Shown here one piece after another: positions 28,853 to 41,742 of a stretch of DNA of 64,000 nt (position 1 is the stretch's first letter; each line of letters starts with the position of its first letter). The notes beneath the pieces were generated by a model, which did not search any database, was not told the origin of the DNA, and saw only the letters and a program-made list of their open reading frames with translations. Source of the stretch: Luscinia megarhynchos (Eukaryota; Chordata; Aves; Passeriformes; Turdidae). The stretch spans positions 14,673,056 to 14,737,055 of the forward strand of contig JAPFBE010000013.1 in NCBI GenBank assembly GCA_034336665.1. The letters are read 5' to 3'. The position numbers and the translations under genes are program-made.

Positions 28853-30932
28853 CGCGCATTCTTTTTTTCTTCTTTCCTAGTATGTGCTGTGTTTTCTGGT
28901 TTTTCTCTTGGTTTGTTTTGGATGTGAAATAGAAATACTATATTGAGAAGAGGCTCACAATGGCATGAGAACAAACCACAAGGAAGAAGCACAAATTTAG
29001 TGAGAACAAAGTGTTGCTGCTGCAATGTTTCCAGAAATAGGGATATTTGTTTTCCCCTCCAGACTTCAATTTGTTCAATTCTCCTTGCAGCCACTTCAGG
29101 AGAAGTGCAGAGACACAGAATACTAACAAACACTATCATCAGGTGCCACTTTCTAGTATTTCTTAATATTAAAAAGGTGTCCAGAGAAGGATTTGAATGC
29201 TTGGAAATGTTTTTCTCCAGCTGCATCAATCTACAGGTGGAGGCAATAGTTGTTACTGAGCATTGTGCAGCCTTGGTTTTTTGCATTAAAATATATAGTA
29301 TAGATCTATAGGTGACCACAGCACAGTTTTAGCTCTTGATTTGCTGCTTTTGTTCAAATCTACCAAGTAAATGTAGACACATGCAAGCCCAGAATGACTA
29401 ATTTGAGAACTGGAGGGCTGCCTTCCCTGTGAAGCAGGGATTTTGGTCAGGGTGCAGCCTTGCTAGAGCCATTCCTTGAGGTTGCAGATTGTGCTCCCCT
29501 CTGAGTTTGTCCTGAGGCATGCATGAGTTCTCCTGCAATAAATAGAATTGAGGAGATATTATTTTATCATAATAAAAATCTTCCAAAGTATCTTAACACA
29601 AACTAGGAAGATGCTGCAAAGCAGAGCTTGTAAGTACAGAGAATAGAGGAGAAGGCTTTACTACAATTAACTGTTATCAAATGGCTGTACTACAAATAAT
29701 TGCTATGAAGTTTGACTGATAGTAGGGTGTAGACTCAGTGAGCAATTTCATTTTCTGATCAGCCACTGTGAAAGAACCACAGGGTTGGGGTTATTTTTGG
29801 TTAGGGTTAGCACAGATGCTTTATGGAAGGTTATTGTGTGGAAATAAAATAGGAACTTCAACCTGAAGTAAACTTGGGTTAAGGAACAGGAGGAGCAAGG
29901 ATTGCAAACTTTAAACTGGCTCTGGTAAATTGATTGATTTGGATGTACATGGTATGTACAGATGGAATGTGGGAAGTGGTGGTGTCCTGTGCCAGCAGGA
30001 CAACTGGAGAGGAGCTACCAAAATCCCCTACAGAGAGCTGCAGCTCTGTTCTGGTGAGACAGCCCTGGTTTGCACCTAGATGGGTGATTTGGTAGTGGTA
30101 CCCCTGTCTGCAAAACTTGCAAGAATTCAGAAAGTCACCAAGTTCCTGACTGAGATGGACTATGCCCCCCATTACCTTTTTTCTCCTTGTTATGTTCCAC
30201 CCATCCTGCTGATCATAATGTTTCTTGTAGAGTCCCAAATTTCCACCAAACCAGTGGAAGAAGCCCCATGAAACAGAATAGTCTCACTCCTGAAATTCTG
30301 ATGGGTGTCTTCCTGGTGTGACTTGTCCATCAGACTTGTATTCTGCTTCCCTTGGCCAGATGTGTTTTGTTATAGCAACTCAAAATAACACTTATTATTG
30401 CTGCTGTTGGAGTATCACCAAAAATGTTGTTTGGTATTTAATTTCTGCATTTAATTTCTTGATACCAAAATAAATTTGCCAGCTGGGGAGAGTTTAGTGT
30501 AGATATCTTCTGGTTTGGCTTGGCAGGAACCCAGCCTGCAGAGATCCATAACATGTTCCATGCTGTGCACAGTGTCTTGGCTACAGTCTTGTCCCTCTTA
30601 GTTTGTGGCTGTAACATGCGCATTTTACTGTTGTGGGGTGTTCAAATTCGTCCTATTCTTTCACAAACATTTTGAAAAATTTCTTCCTAATGCTAGTGCC
30701 TTGTGTTGCTTACAGTCTCAGCACACAGATTTATTTTTCTCTTACTATTATTTACTATTTTATTATTGTTTAGGTAACACCAGTCCCTTCTGAACTATGT
30801 AGGATACTGCTTGTTTGTGTAATAAGAAAGCAAGGAGTCTCTGCAATTTCGAATGCTCTAAGGACAAAGAGTAGCTCTAGGGTCGTGAATAGTGTGGATA
30901 GGTTAAAACTAAATGCCAATAGTAGCTTGGAT
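28853..30932. other. Intergenic, nothing recognisable
   Basis: Mixed-composition sequence with open frames up to 163 codons (minus strand, 28828-29319) that show no domain, no conserved motif and no matching frame on flanking sequence. No repeats identified. Confidence 0.55.
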
Positions 30933-31190
30933 TTCATAGAACCATAGAAAGGCTTGGGTTGGAAGGGATCTTAGAAATCATCTCATTCCAATCCCTCTGG
31001 CAACACCTTCCACTATCCCAGGTTTCTCTCAGCTCCATCCAGCCTGGCCTTGAACATTTCTAGGGATGGGGCAGCCACAGCTTCTCTGGGCAGCCTGTGC
31101 AGGGCCTGACCACTCTGGGAAATGAGTTTCTAATCTAAAATTCTCCTCTTTTAGTTCAAAACCATTGTCCCTGATCCCCCCTGGATTTCT
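30933..31190 (-). mobile_element. CR1 LINE 3' end
   Basis: Antisense CR1 with tail TTCATAGAACCATAGAAAGG, CTTGGGTTGGAAGGGATCTT, CATCCAGCCTGGCCTTGAAC and GGGATGGGGCAGCCACAGCT. It extends to the segment before the 3' UTR (CAAAACCATTGTCCCTGATC). Confidence 0.93.
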
Positions 31191-31909
31191 ATGGATTTCT
31201 CTGCCACAGCTTCAATTTTTGTTTGCTTTCAGGTACAACTACTCAGAATTCATTGTTTCATATGAAAAAAGTAAATAGTTTTGCCAAAATAATATAACTT
31301 GATTATAATAGAAGTGAAGAAAGACTGCTTTTTGGAAAATACTGGTTCTCTTAATTGGATGCTTCATTTTTGAAATACGAGCTCATGATGTCGTATGTTT
31401 CTGTTTTTCTTTTATGAGTGATGCAGGATTTAGCTGGCAGAAAACATACATGAGTTTTAAATTCAACATATGATTTCACTCTGTCCCCCTCAAAAACATA
31501 CAATTATTGACGTAAAAGACAAATCAAAGGGTCAGGTGCCTTAATTGGATGCCACCTGCATGAAGCTCTCTAGGAATGCAGCCAGGTTTCTCCAGCCATG
31601 CTGTAAGCACTCTCTTGTTTTCCAGGAGTGTAAACAATCCCATGCAGATATGTCACAGCAAACCCAAAGGAACAGCCCAAACTGCATCATGCTATAAATG
31701 GCTTCCTGTGAAGAACAATACCTAATCAGTTTTTATGTTGCAGTTTGAGTGTGGTGGCAGGCTGATCTTCTTTGTGATCTTTTGACAAAAGAAAAGCTCC
31801 AAAAACCAAGTTAATACCAGAAAATCCCTGAATTATTTAATCTTGTTATGCCGTGTACCATGACATTATAAATAAGAATTCTTCACTATGAGAATGAATT
31901 CTTCCCTAT

Positions 31910-31971
31910 GGGGTTGGTAGCAGATGATCTTTAAGGTCCCTTCCAATCAAAATCATTCTATGATTCTATGT
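31910..31971 (+). mobile_element. CR1 3' terminal fragment
   Basis: GATGATCTTTAAGGTCCCTT, then CCAATCAAAATCATTCTATG and ATTCTATG: a sense CR1 end with two copies of the tail octamer. Confidence 0.85.
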
Positions 31972-32561
31972 GTCAAATGGCATAAAAAAATTTTGCTTCT
32001 GCATTAAATTTATTATTCTGCTGTTTATGCATCTCCCATATTCTGCTTTTACAGGTGAACTTTTGTGATAGAACTTCTAAGCACAAAAGGCTTGTGCTGT
32101 ATCCAGATGATGAGAACATCTCCTAGCAATGATCAGTTTAATATCAATACTGAACTGCCAGTCTAAAAGCCACAAGGCAATGTTGTTGTTTTGGGGAAAA
32201 TGTGTTAACCTCACCAAACTGTTCAGAAGGTGGGAAACACAGCTGGACCAGCTGTGGCTTCCAAGTTGAGAGTATGCAGGAGTCCTTTTTGTGTAGTCTA
32301 TGGGAAAAAACCCCATGAATGGCTGTAGTGGACCAATTTCTTGCCTCTCATCAGGACCCATCCCATTACTGTATCTCATGAGCACACCCAGCAGTATGAT
32401 GCAGTGTGAGCTCTGCCTCAGCTTGGCACGTTTATAATAATGTATTTCTTTTTCCAGTGGAAAACTGTTATAATAACAATGTGGTTGTGGTTGTGTGTGA
32501 CACTTCTCCATGATATGGCAGCTGGGGACATGGTTTAGTGGTGAACACAGTGGTGCTGGTT

Positions 32562-32618
32562 TGATGAGTACTCAATAATCTTAGAGGGTTTTTTTCCAGC
32601 CTTGATGACTCTATGATT
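32562..32618 (+). mobile_element. Possible CR1 3' terminal scrap
   Basis: CTTAGAGGGTTTTTTTCCAG, then CCTTGATGACTCTATGATT, resembles the decayed last 45 bases of a CR1. Confidence 0.4.
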
Positions 32619-33058
32619 AGTGTTTTCCTTATCCTCAGATCTTTTTTCAAATAAACACCAGTAGGTTGCTGATCAGTTCCCTCCTTTGGGCAAAGCATGC
32701 CTTTGTGGTGAAGAGGCTTAACAAAGGCTTGCATCACCAGAATCTCTGTGACCCCAGGCTAATAAATCACTTGCTTTGCTCTTCCCCTTGGCTCCCCAAG
32801 CCTCTGGCTATCTCCCTTCTCCACAGGGTAAAGATAAAATCCATTTGTGATTGAGTCGCTTGGATACTGCTTAGGGCACTCAGGGCAAAATTAAAAGTAC
32901 ATAAATAGAAAAATGCATTTTCTAGAGAATTTTCTCTGGTTTCCAACCCTCCTCATGTAATTAACCAACCACTGTGTCTTTCCTTGGGCCAGTTTGACAT
33001 CCCAAGCTGCAGCTCATCTGGTGTCCTTGCTCAGCAGATCTCTACAGGGACCCTGCAA

Positions 33059-33075
33059 CTTCTTCTTCTTCTTCT
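33059..33075. repeat. CTT microsatellite
   Basis: Five tandem CTT units plus a partial one. Confidence 0.85.
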
Positions 33076-34032
33076 AGCAGCTTTTAATTGACAAATCATC
33101 ACTCTTTTCCAGCACAGCTCCTCCCTTCCCTGCAATGTTCCTGGTGATGCCTGAAGGATAAGACTCAACTAGTATCCTCTTCCAGGGCTTTCCCCACACT
33201 ACCTGCTCCTCAGAGGAAGCTGTGCTCAATTTAGCCTTATTTTGCTGTTAGATTATTATTAAATTAGATTCGATTATTAGTAGATTATTATTAGACTGTT
33301 GTTTATATAGAGATTCTCTGATTATCTGTCTATAACCTTTATTGCTTAATTCAAGTCCAAGTTTATGAGTTAGACTAAAAAAATCCACAGAATACAATGT
33401 GCAAATACAATGATGCAGTAATGTCCAAGGTGTTTGTGGTTCTGATAGGAGACAAAGTGTTTTACAGGGTTAGGTTAAGATGATTTAGCTGGGTTCAAAG
33501 GGACTGTACCTCAGCCAGTCCATGCTCATGGTAGCAGAGCTACACTGGATGAAACCTGCTTGTAAGCTTAATTTCCATTAAGTTTTAATATTCTAAACTG
33601 ACCTTTTGTTCTATGCCCAAATGATCTTCCCACTATACAGAAGGTCAGGACATACCAGCTTGGTGACTATAAAGGAACTGGAGGTCATTCTGGATTTTTC
33701 TGAATTGTCAAAAGCCACTTTTATCTTTTGTTACTCCTTTTCTCCTGATTTATGGCAATACATATGGTCCCAGTAGCTTCACTTCAAGGGCTGCAACTCT
33801 TCCAGTAAGCCCAGCAGGGTCAGAGCATGGTCCTGTGGTTGTCAAGACCTTAACAGCTAACACAACAATTGCCATTCAAGCAAAGCAATCTGAAATGCTT
33901 ATTCACAGATCTGAGCACCTGCTTCAGAGTAAATTCCTCCTGAGTGGAAGCCCTGAAGCAAAACTCAGAATTTTGCTCCAATGAAAAAAGAATAATTTCT
34001 TTATACAACAAATCAAAATCTCACTTGAATGT

Positions 34033-34255
34033 TATAGAATCACAAAATGATTTGGATTTGACGTGACCTTAGAGCTTTTCCAATTCCACCCCATACCTTC
34101 CACTTCATCAGGTTGCTCCAAGCCCATCCAACAGAGCCTTGAACATTCAAGGGATGGGGAAGCCACAGCTTCTCTGTGCCTCAAAGGGAAGAATTTCTTC
34201 CTAAGATGCAATCTATATCTACCTGCCTTTAGTTTAAGGCCTAATCCAAGTCTTC
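34033..34255 (-). mobile_element. CR1 LINE 3' end, decayed
   Basis: Antisense: TATAGAATCACAAAATGATT, CAGGTTGCTCCAAGCCCATC, AAGGGATGGGGAAGCCACAG and TTTAGTTTAAGGCCTAATCC. Many substitutions. Confidence 0.85.
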
Positions 34256-35344
34256 ACATCACTGGGTTCTTTGTTTAAGGCTTTAAACAGTTAACTTCAC
34301 ATCTTATCTGTTCTTCCTCATCCTTTTATAGCTGATCATAAATACAGTGCAATGAATTCCATTTATTAGATAACACTTGCAGGGTACCTTAGATGTGAAC
34401 AGTATTTTATAGACTGCATGTAAGACATACTCCCTGTCTAGGACACTTTGACATCTAAAGTAGTCAAGTTTAACACATGGCAGGGCATGAGAAAATATTT
34501 CATCACAAGGATTATGTGAGGTTGCCAGTGATTAGAAAAGGGGAGTGCTGATTGGTGAGCTGGATTTTAAGCAGTGCTTTGAAGAAAAGAGGACCTTTGA
34601 TAGATGAACACAGAGAAAGAGCAAAAGGCACAAGGCCAGGAATGTGCAGAGATAAAAAAAGAAATTAGATGAGAAGATAGAGATAAGGCAGTGCACTATG
34701 AAATAGTAGTCTGGATCTTGGTCCTGGGTGGAAGAACTCCAGTTATGGAGGGTGGGGGAGTAGTGCAGGTAGAAAAGAAGAGATCATAGGACAGCTGTGT
34801 TTATAACTTCAACTGTGTGATTGAATACTGTGTGATTTGTTGGTCTCCAAGAGGGAAGTGTAGACTTGGGAATGAAAGAAAAGCATGAGTGATGTTCTGC
34901 ACCAAGGACAGAAAAGGTGGAAAAATAATCAGAGGTCTGTGAGTCAACACAAGGTGGAGAGGTGGGATCTGGGAGGAAAATGTGTTCACTTCTGAGAGCA
35001 AGCAGTGTGCTTGAAATGCAGGTGTTGGTAGTGAGAGCTCCCTGTGTGGAGATAGAGGGGGAAGAGAGGTCAAAACCCAGTGCCAAGGCCCAGCATCACG
35101 GCTGGATGGCAGGAGAAGCATGGATGAAATACTTCAGGAGAGAAGGAAGCATGGAGGACCAAAATAATGATCCAGCCCAACAATACACAGAATAAGGTTA
35201 GAGACAGAGGAGCCCTTGCAGAAAGGTTTGTGGGAAAATGTTCAGGGACAGCTTCTCCAACTCTGTTCTGCCTGACATTGTTCCCTCTGCCTTCCCCAAT
35301 GCAGAGAAGCCAACTGCTTCTGCCTGGATGTGCCATTGCTGCTA
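34256..35344. other. Intergenic, possible very old repeat, no gene
   Basis: CATACTCCCTGTCTAGGACA and CTTTGACATCTAAAGTAGTC (34427-34466) faintly resemble an old amniote repeat of the 'gtccctgccctgaggagctt' type. The rest is purine-rich on the plus strand. No coding content recognised. Confidence 0.35.
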
Positions 35345-35441
35345 TCACAGAATCATGGAATGGGTGGGGTTGGAGGGACATTAAAGATCACCTGGTCCAA
35401 CTCCCTGCCATGAACGGGGACACCTTCCATTAGATCAGCTG
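35345..35441 (-). mobile_element. CR1 3' terminal fragment
   Basis: Antisense: TCACAGAATCATGGAATGGG, GGGGTTGGAGGGACATTAAA and GGGGACACCTTCCATTAGAT, then truncated. Confidence 0.88.
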
Positions 35442-36451
35442 TGCTTCCAACACCACAAGTCTGTGCTTTTCCAATCCTTGATAAAATTCCTCTTTGCAGA
35501 AACTTTGATGGCTTTTGTTGAGTATGACTGCTGCTTCCCTGCACTCCCCTGTCTGTGCTGAGCTGTCTGCCCCTTGCTTTCTTCTTTGACTGTGAGGCAA
35601 ATAGACCCTCCAGCTGACCTTCAGGGTGCTGCAGTGCACCAAAGTCCTGGTCTAGGTTTTCCACCTGGCAGCTGATGCAGAATGGGCTGTCATCTTTCTC
35701 TTGGCAGGACTGGTGGAGCTCTCTCCCTTGTGTATAGTAATATGTGCCCAAAAAAACACTCCACCTTTATGTTGCTAATTTGTACAAGAACTTGAGTTAA
35801 AAATTAGCATCATGGTGTGGATCCAGGAGCTGGTTTGGGGCACCTAGCTGCACACACAATCTGAGAAATATCCTGGTTTGTCCTAGCAGAGAGAATGAGC
35901 TGTCTATCCAGCAGCACCAACATAACAGAACTACCAGCAATTGATGAGTGGGGAGGTGGATACATTAAAGAGAAAAATAAAGAAACACTTTTAAAAAATT
36001 CAGAAAGACACTTTTTTTTCCCCCTTGGGTTTTTTTTTTAAAATGCCTGTGCTTGGTGCAACAATTTCCGGGAAAAGAAAATGAGGGTAGAAAAACAGCC
36101 TTTCACAAGCCAAAATTTGATTATTAGTAGAAAAACAAACTCCTCTAACAGCAGCTGCTGTTTTATATGTTGGCCTTAAAGCACACAGTATTATGAAACT
36201 TGGAATAATATTTAGCAACTGCAGTAATCCAGTTAATTTTTTAATAGACATTCACTTCCATCCTGTTTATAGGATGTCCCTGAGCATCTGCAATATTACA
36301 AAGATGTATTGTCACAACGAGGTGATTAGAGGAGATTGTTTGCTTGGGGTGGTGGTGATTAATTACAGTTTGATTTACAGTCTAGAAAGTAAAGTGAAGC
36401 ATGTTAGCACTTTGGTTGAGAGGTCTTCAGCTCGTCCATGCTGACCTTGGC
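35442..36451. other. Intergenic, nothing recognisable
   Basis: No gene or repeat identified. A 132-codon minus-strand frame (35353-35751) runs into the neighbouring CR1 and shows no known domain. Confidence 0.5.
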
Positions 36452-37100
36452 TGTGAGAAACACAGCTCAGTCTTTAAATTTTTTAAAGGTTTATTAAGGG
36501 ATAAAAGGGACAATCCCCAGCACTGGGGTGCCTTGGCTAAATGCCAGAAGCATTAGAGGTTAACTTAGAGCAATTTTCTTACATACTTTTTCAGTCTGGG
36601 GGTTACATACAAATTAATAAGATCATACATATCCAAACATTCCTGTGAGTTCTTTTACTTGTTCCAGGAATTCTTTCAGCTTTGTTGGACCCTTGACCCG
36701 TGGTTCAATAGGGTAGATTTTATTTTGGGGAGTTGTGTATGTGGTTTCCTTACAATGTATATTCCATTTCCTCACAACATGTGTGCCACTTCCTCACAAC
36801 CATCAGCAGGGAATGCAGAGTCAGTAAAAGCAGTTTCTCACATCCTTTTTCCAATGTTATCTGTGTGGTTCCTTCAATATTATCTAATCATACAGGCATT
36901 TTCAGCCATTTCTAAGTTGTTTTCACTAGAGTTAGCTAGTTACAAAATGAAAGCATCCTGCAGAAGTTCACCTTTTGCTAAAACCTAAACTAAAATATTT
37001 ATCACACTACTATTTATATGCATACAAAAGCTAACAGATTATACTATATTGAATTAGTTAAAAGGGATTACAAATAGTGCTACATCAAAGTTGTTGTGAT
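36452..37100 (-). mobile_element. LTR-like block (endogenous retrovirus), minus strand
   Basis: The plus strand begins TGTGAGAAACACAGCTCAGT. On the minus strand AATAAA (36490-36495) sits about 40 bases before this end, as expected for a short downstream part of an LTR. TGTCCC/TTTATCCCTTAATAAAC-type sequence is what I know from songbird LTRs. Three degenerate 20-24-bp repeats (36736-36802) lie inside. The other end is not resolved and no target duplication was found, so extent and class are uncertain. No viral coding sequence is present. Confidence 0.45.
36736..36802. repeat. Three degenerate 20-24-bp tandem repeats
   Basis: Units begin at 36736, 36756 and 36780. Each follows TGTRT...CC(A/T)..TTCCT(T/C)ACAAC; the second and third share TTCCTCACAAC. 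They lie within the LTR-like block, where such repeats are common in promoter regions. Confidence 0.65.
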
Positions 37101-38883
37101 TAATAATAATTTGCAAAGCACATAACAGTAAAACCCAATAATTCCACAGCTACTTATAATATTTGCCATTGGAACACTAAACTCTGGTCTGCCTTTTTAT
37201 TCTTGGTTTTAATCAAAATCAAGTCATTTTACAGGACCTTGTAATTTGTTTGACCTATTTGCACTATGGTTTTTGGCATTATTTATGCTGTGTTTTATTT
37301 GATGACGTTACCCAAACCATGTAAACTGTTTGGAATTGAACTTGAGTGTTTGTAAAAAATCTGGTATTTACCTAAAGAGCTTTTAACTCAGGAAGTCAGA
37401 ATGAAATAGGGAATCAGGAGAGGGCTGTGTAAAGATTCCAAGTTCAGTGCATATTTACCGGGTTATAAAGTTTTCTTCAACAAATGTTCCCATGCAGGGA
37501 TGTCCAAGATGTTATCTGTGTATGACTGAGGAGCCTTATTCTGCTTGTGGGACTTGGAGCTGGGGCCAAGTGCTTGCACAACCACTTGAGTGACTGCAGA
37601 TTTCCAACACAGGCAGGATGTGAAAGACTTTCTTACCAACCTGAGCCCTGAGCATCTTCACTGAGTGTTGGAGGCAGAGAGGTGTAAATCATCGAGCAGT
37701 TTAGCAAGATGGGCAAAGCTCACAGCCAGATTCTCTGCTGGTATCTCTGACTGCAGCCCTTGTTGAAGCAAAGGAAGCAAAAGCAGGGCAGCAGCAGATG
37801 CTGTGTCTCATGTCACCGTCCTGGGGTCTGCCTCTTGCCAGTGTAGTGTAGGGACAGCCTGCCTGGCCATGATCTCCCCTCCACCCATCCTGCAGACAAA
37901 CAGGAGGATTCTCTCCAAAGACCTATTTGGCAGCTTCCAACAACTCCAGATTTTTAGCAGAGAGCAGGAGGGGGATGTGGGAAGTGTGGAAACCCCCACC
38001 CTGAGCAGTTTGCACAGTAGTAGCAGGCAGTGTTTGTGACAGCAGCCAAACAACCCGTTCCCCTGGAGTGCAGGAGTGTGCAGAACCCAGTCCAAAATCA
38101 ATAATACCCAGAAACATAACAACAACTAGCACACACACACAATTAAACCTCCCTGCCTAAAATATCAGCTCAGAGCATGTGTTTACCTACTTATACTTCC
38201 TTCTAAAAATAAACAGATTAAAGTCACAAGCCTACTGTGTGAGTAGGTGGGGGAAAAAGGTCACATGTGAAGCATAGCCTGTGACATAAATTCCTCTGTG
38301 ACATGTACTCAGGCTCCATCCCATCTCACCTCCCTTGCAGCAGTTTAGATTGAGTTGCTAGACAATTCTTGCCAACTAACACCAGGACAGTGGGTCTGCT
38401 TTGTGTTAACAATTATCCATAGCTGCTTCAGCCACATTCCAGGCAAAGTTACCAGAAATTCTTACCTTATTTTCTGGTGGGTTTTTTTTTGTTTATTTGG
38501 TTTTCTAGTGTTTGTTTGCTTGCTGGAGACACCAGGTGAGGACTCAGATCCTAAGTTTGTTTTCTGGCTTTGCCACTGATTCACTAACATTGAGGCTGCA
38601 CTCATGGCATGCAGTTGTTATAAACCCATATCATGGTATTGGCTTTTGACAAGTATTAGAGTGGATACTATATGTATGGTGTTGAAATGGCTTTTAAGAT
38701 TTCTTTAGGAGTAACACAGGCTGATAAAATGTCTTTGTGGTAAGTGATCTACCTGCTTGGTTGGGTAACACCCAGTGAAGACACTTGCTGCTGATCCCTG
38801 AAGCCTCTTCTAATCTTGCTTCTCCTGGGAATCAGGACCATGACACCTTCCCAAGACACTTTCTCATGTATTAGATATAAACA
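37101..38883. other. Intergenic, nothing recognisable
   Basis: Mixed sequence with no CR1 and no recognised gene. The TTTTTTTTGTTTATTTGG block at about 38470 is a short T-rich stretch. Confidence 0.55.
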
Positions 38884-38982
38884 AATATATATATATATTT
38901 ATATATATATGTATGTATGTATATATGTGTGTGTATATATATGTGTATGTATATGTGTGTATATATGTATATATATATATAA
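38884..38982. repeat. Compound TA/TG/TATG microsatellite
   Basis: About 100 bases of alternating (TA)n, (TGTA)n and (TG)n. An open frame across it (Tyr/Ile/Cys/Val repeats) is an artefact. Confidence 0.97.
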
Positions 38983-39240
38983 GCAAGGAGGGGGGCTTCA
39001 GAAGGGGTTGAACCAAGTGGAGGAATTACTTCATTACCTGGGTGTAATTACTTCATTTCTAACTGGGGGTTCTTGTCAATTATGCTAATTTGCCAAAGTT
39101 ATAAAACTGTACTTGCACTGTATCCTGTGTGCATTTTTAATGCATTTTCATCATGTATTGCAGCATGTTGTGCACCTGGAGGGACCCTTCATTGAACAGT
39201 AACTGCATTTTTATCACAATAACCTTGTTTGGCACTTGAT
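38983..39240 (+). mobile_element. LTR-like block, related to that near 43.8 kb
   Basis: TTGTCAATTATGCTAATT (39073-39090) and then ATAAAACTGTA are shared with 43800-43838, in the same order and spacing. The AAGTTATAAAACTGTA part looks like a promoter TATA box. Edges are not defined; the left edge touches the microsatellite. No coding remains are visible. Confidence 0.4.
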
Positions 39241-41742
39241 TTTAGGGGCTGAAGGCAACAACACTAGAATGATCAAACTCCTTTGACTTGTAAAAGTCTC
39301 AGTAATACACTCTTCCTTTCAGTGAATACCCACATATTTCCAAAGAATTTTTCCCTTTGGGAGAGCAGTTTTGCTTCCCTTAGCTGACAGTCCATTCCAG
39401 TGATGCCATTTTTCTGCAAGCTCTCAGAATCCTGTGAGACAGCTTTGCAGTGTGAGAATTATTGTTCAAAACAATAGAAAAGAGAGCCAAGCAAAAAATT
39501 ACAATGGGATATAGTGAGACCAATAGTAATTTGGTTGAAGAGATTCACATCTCAAAGTTTGTTATTTTTTTCATCTGTAGAACTAAGCAGGCACACAGAT
39601 TAATTTCAAATAGGTTTTTATGAGTAAATAGCACAAAATTATGTTTGAGCAGGCCAGCTGGAAGATGGGTACCCAGATGGGAGAAAGGCCAAGTTGTGCA
39701 GCACAAATTGTTAGCCAGTGTCTCCTGCATGAAGGTTATGAGTCTTTTCGCTTGCTTTGAATACTTTGCTTTTTTTTCTTTTTTCCTTTTTTTTTTTCCT
39801 GTGGAGAGAAAAATTATTTGTGGTTTCTTTCACTAGCAGCTAGAAAATAGGTAACAGATCTTTTGATTTAAAACTAAAATGAAAGACCCATCATGCAGCA
39901 AAGAGCTTTGAATAATATGTTCAGACTAACTCCAAGAAAGGCAAACAGGTCCCCCTATTTTTTTTAAGTGATCTACAGCCCTGAACATCTGTCCCAAAAT
40001 ATTCAGGCTCCAGGCTGCCAGCAAAAGGAGGACTGGAGGTTAAGGGCTTGACCTTCCTGAAGAAACTGTACTTGGCCAAAAAGTACTTTGGCTCAAAGGC
40101 TCAGTGGGGGATGGACAAAGTTTCAGCCAGAAACTGGTGCCAGTAGTTTGCTCAGATGCAACATTTTAACTGGAGATTTATTGAGGGGTTTTATTTGTTT
40201 TGTTTTTCTATTGCTTCTCTTTGCAAAGTTGAAACTTGTCCGGTAAGACTCTGTTTCAGTCTTTTCTATGGGTTATCAGACACTTAAGAAAATCAAACAA
40301 ACAAACAACACAAGTTCAGAGTCAGCAAGTTTGTAATGAAAGGTGGACTGGTGACCTCTCGACAAACCTTCAGCCGAGATTTTGGCAGAACTAAAAATAA
40401 AAAGCTGTTTTCCTTATTTGCTGCCAGCATTTTTAAATTTCCACCAGCTCCACTGGCATCACCATGCACAGTGCATGACTCCCCTGACAAGGCTGTTTGT
40501 GGAAAGTGTTGCACCTCGTGGTCTTTAACTAAACACAGGCAAAGATCACACAGGTGAGTTTATTCCCAGTAAAGCCTGGGATTACTTCAGCTATCACCCT
40601 GGGACAGAAAGATAAACAGAGTAAAGTAATGAACCTTAAGAAATCCTCCCACGACTTCAGCCCATCCATAATTTGCACAGGGATTTAACAGAAACTGCAC
40701 TTGTAGGGGCAGGGAATATGGGCTCTGAAGCCAGATTTTGGGCTTCATAATAGGGTGGGCAGACATCTCTCCATGTGTCTAAGTTAATGTCTATCTAAAG
40801 GCACCACTAAGTCTATCTGATAGCAAAAGAGGGTGTCACTGAGCTCAGGGTCAGGACCTCAGAGTTGCAGATTCTCTCCATAGTTTTGTTTATTTCAACC
40901 CAAACTTTGTTTCCTGGTCCAGCTCAGATGTAACCAAGTGCAACCCACCCCTCTGACCCTGTGAAATTTCCATTATTTATATCTTATGGGATTAACATCA
41001 ATATAGACATAAAACTGTCTCCTAGGATAAATTTTATAAACTCCATAATTTCTTTTATGCCTAATCCACACCCATCTCTCGCACCATCCTCCAATCCCAC
41101 CCAAATTAAGGGAATTTTTCTCTATCCAAAACCCATAAAGTCCCCAAGAGGAATCACAATATCTCTGACGATATGTCTATGTGATTGTACCAAGTTTATG
41201 TTCTTTCTGTTTTACAGTAGTGGAGGGAATTTGCTCAGGGACTTCAGCCTACAAAACACCTCAGCTGGCACCTCTAGTTTGCATTAACATTCAGAGTGAA
41301 GGCAAAGGTGCTGAGGAATAATGGCAAGATGATTGTTCCCTTAATGTAGTGCTCTCAAAGGAATGCTGGGCAGGACAAAAACTGCTTTGCCAGGAAACTA
41401 GCTGAGATTCACAGCTGGAGGGGACTGACTCATATAGAAATTGAAGAGCTGAATAGGTCTGAAACTAAATAATAATAAAAGTCATCGGCTTTTTTTTTGA
41501 GCGAGGAAATTAATTTCTGCTCAGGCTGAGTGGAGTAAGTAGGTTGGAATAGTCATAAATGTGACTTGAGTGTATTGAGTCAGTCTGGAAATGCCAACTC
41601 TGCTTCAGTGACATAAAATGGGGAGAAATGATTTGGGGCTCTCGTTGAGCAGCAGAGGGAGACGTCAGGGATGTATCAGTCCTGCACACCAATGAAATTT
41701 GCTCAATGGGTAAGTAACCATGCAAAGTGAGCCCAGGGGAGG
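39241..41742. other. Intergenic, no supported gene
   Basis: A pyrimidine-rich stretch lies at 39767-39800. CAGGTGAGTTTATTCCCAGT (40551-40570) could be part of an antisense LTR, but I could not delimit it. A C-rich plus-strand frame of 108 codons (40961-41287) matches nothing I know. Confidence 0.5.

Larger units (their letters stand above)
31191..34032. other. Intergenic with two CR1 scraps and a CTT repeat
   Basis: No gene recognised. It contains the CR1 ends at 31910-31971 and 32562-32618, a (CTT)5 microsatellite at 33059-33075, and an AT-rich ATT-type stretch at 33245-33300. A 144-codon minus-strand frame (32077-32511) has no recognisable content. Confidence 0.55.

Noticed and set aside
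28828..29319. 163-codon minus-strand frame
   Set aside because: No domain, no start context of note, no conserved motif; length is within chance for this amount of sequence.
32077..32511. 144-codon minus-strand frame
   Set aside because: No recognisable family; flanked by intergenic sequence and CR1 scraps.
38816..39088. Tyr/Ile/Val/Cys repeat frame
   Set aside because: Translation of the TA/TG microsatellite.
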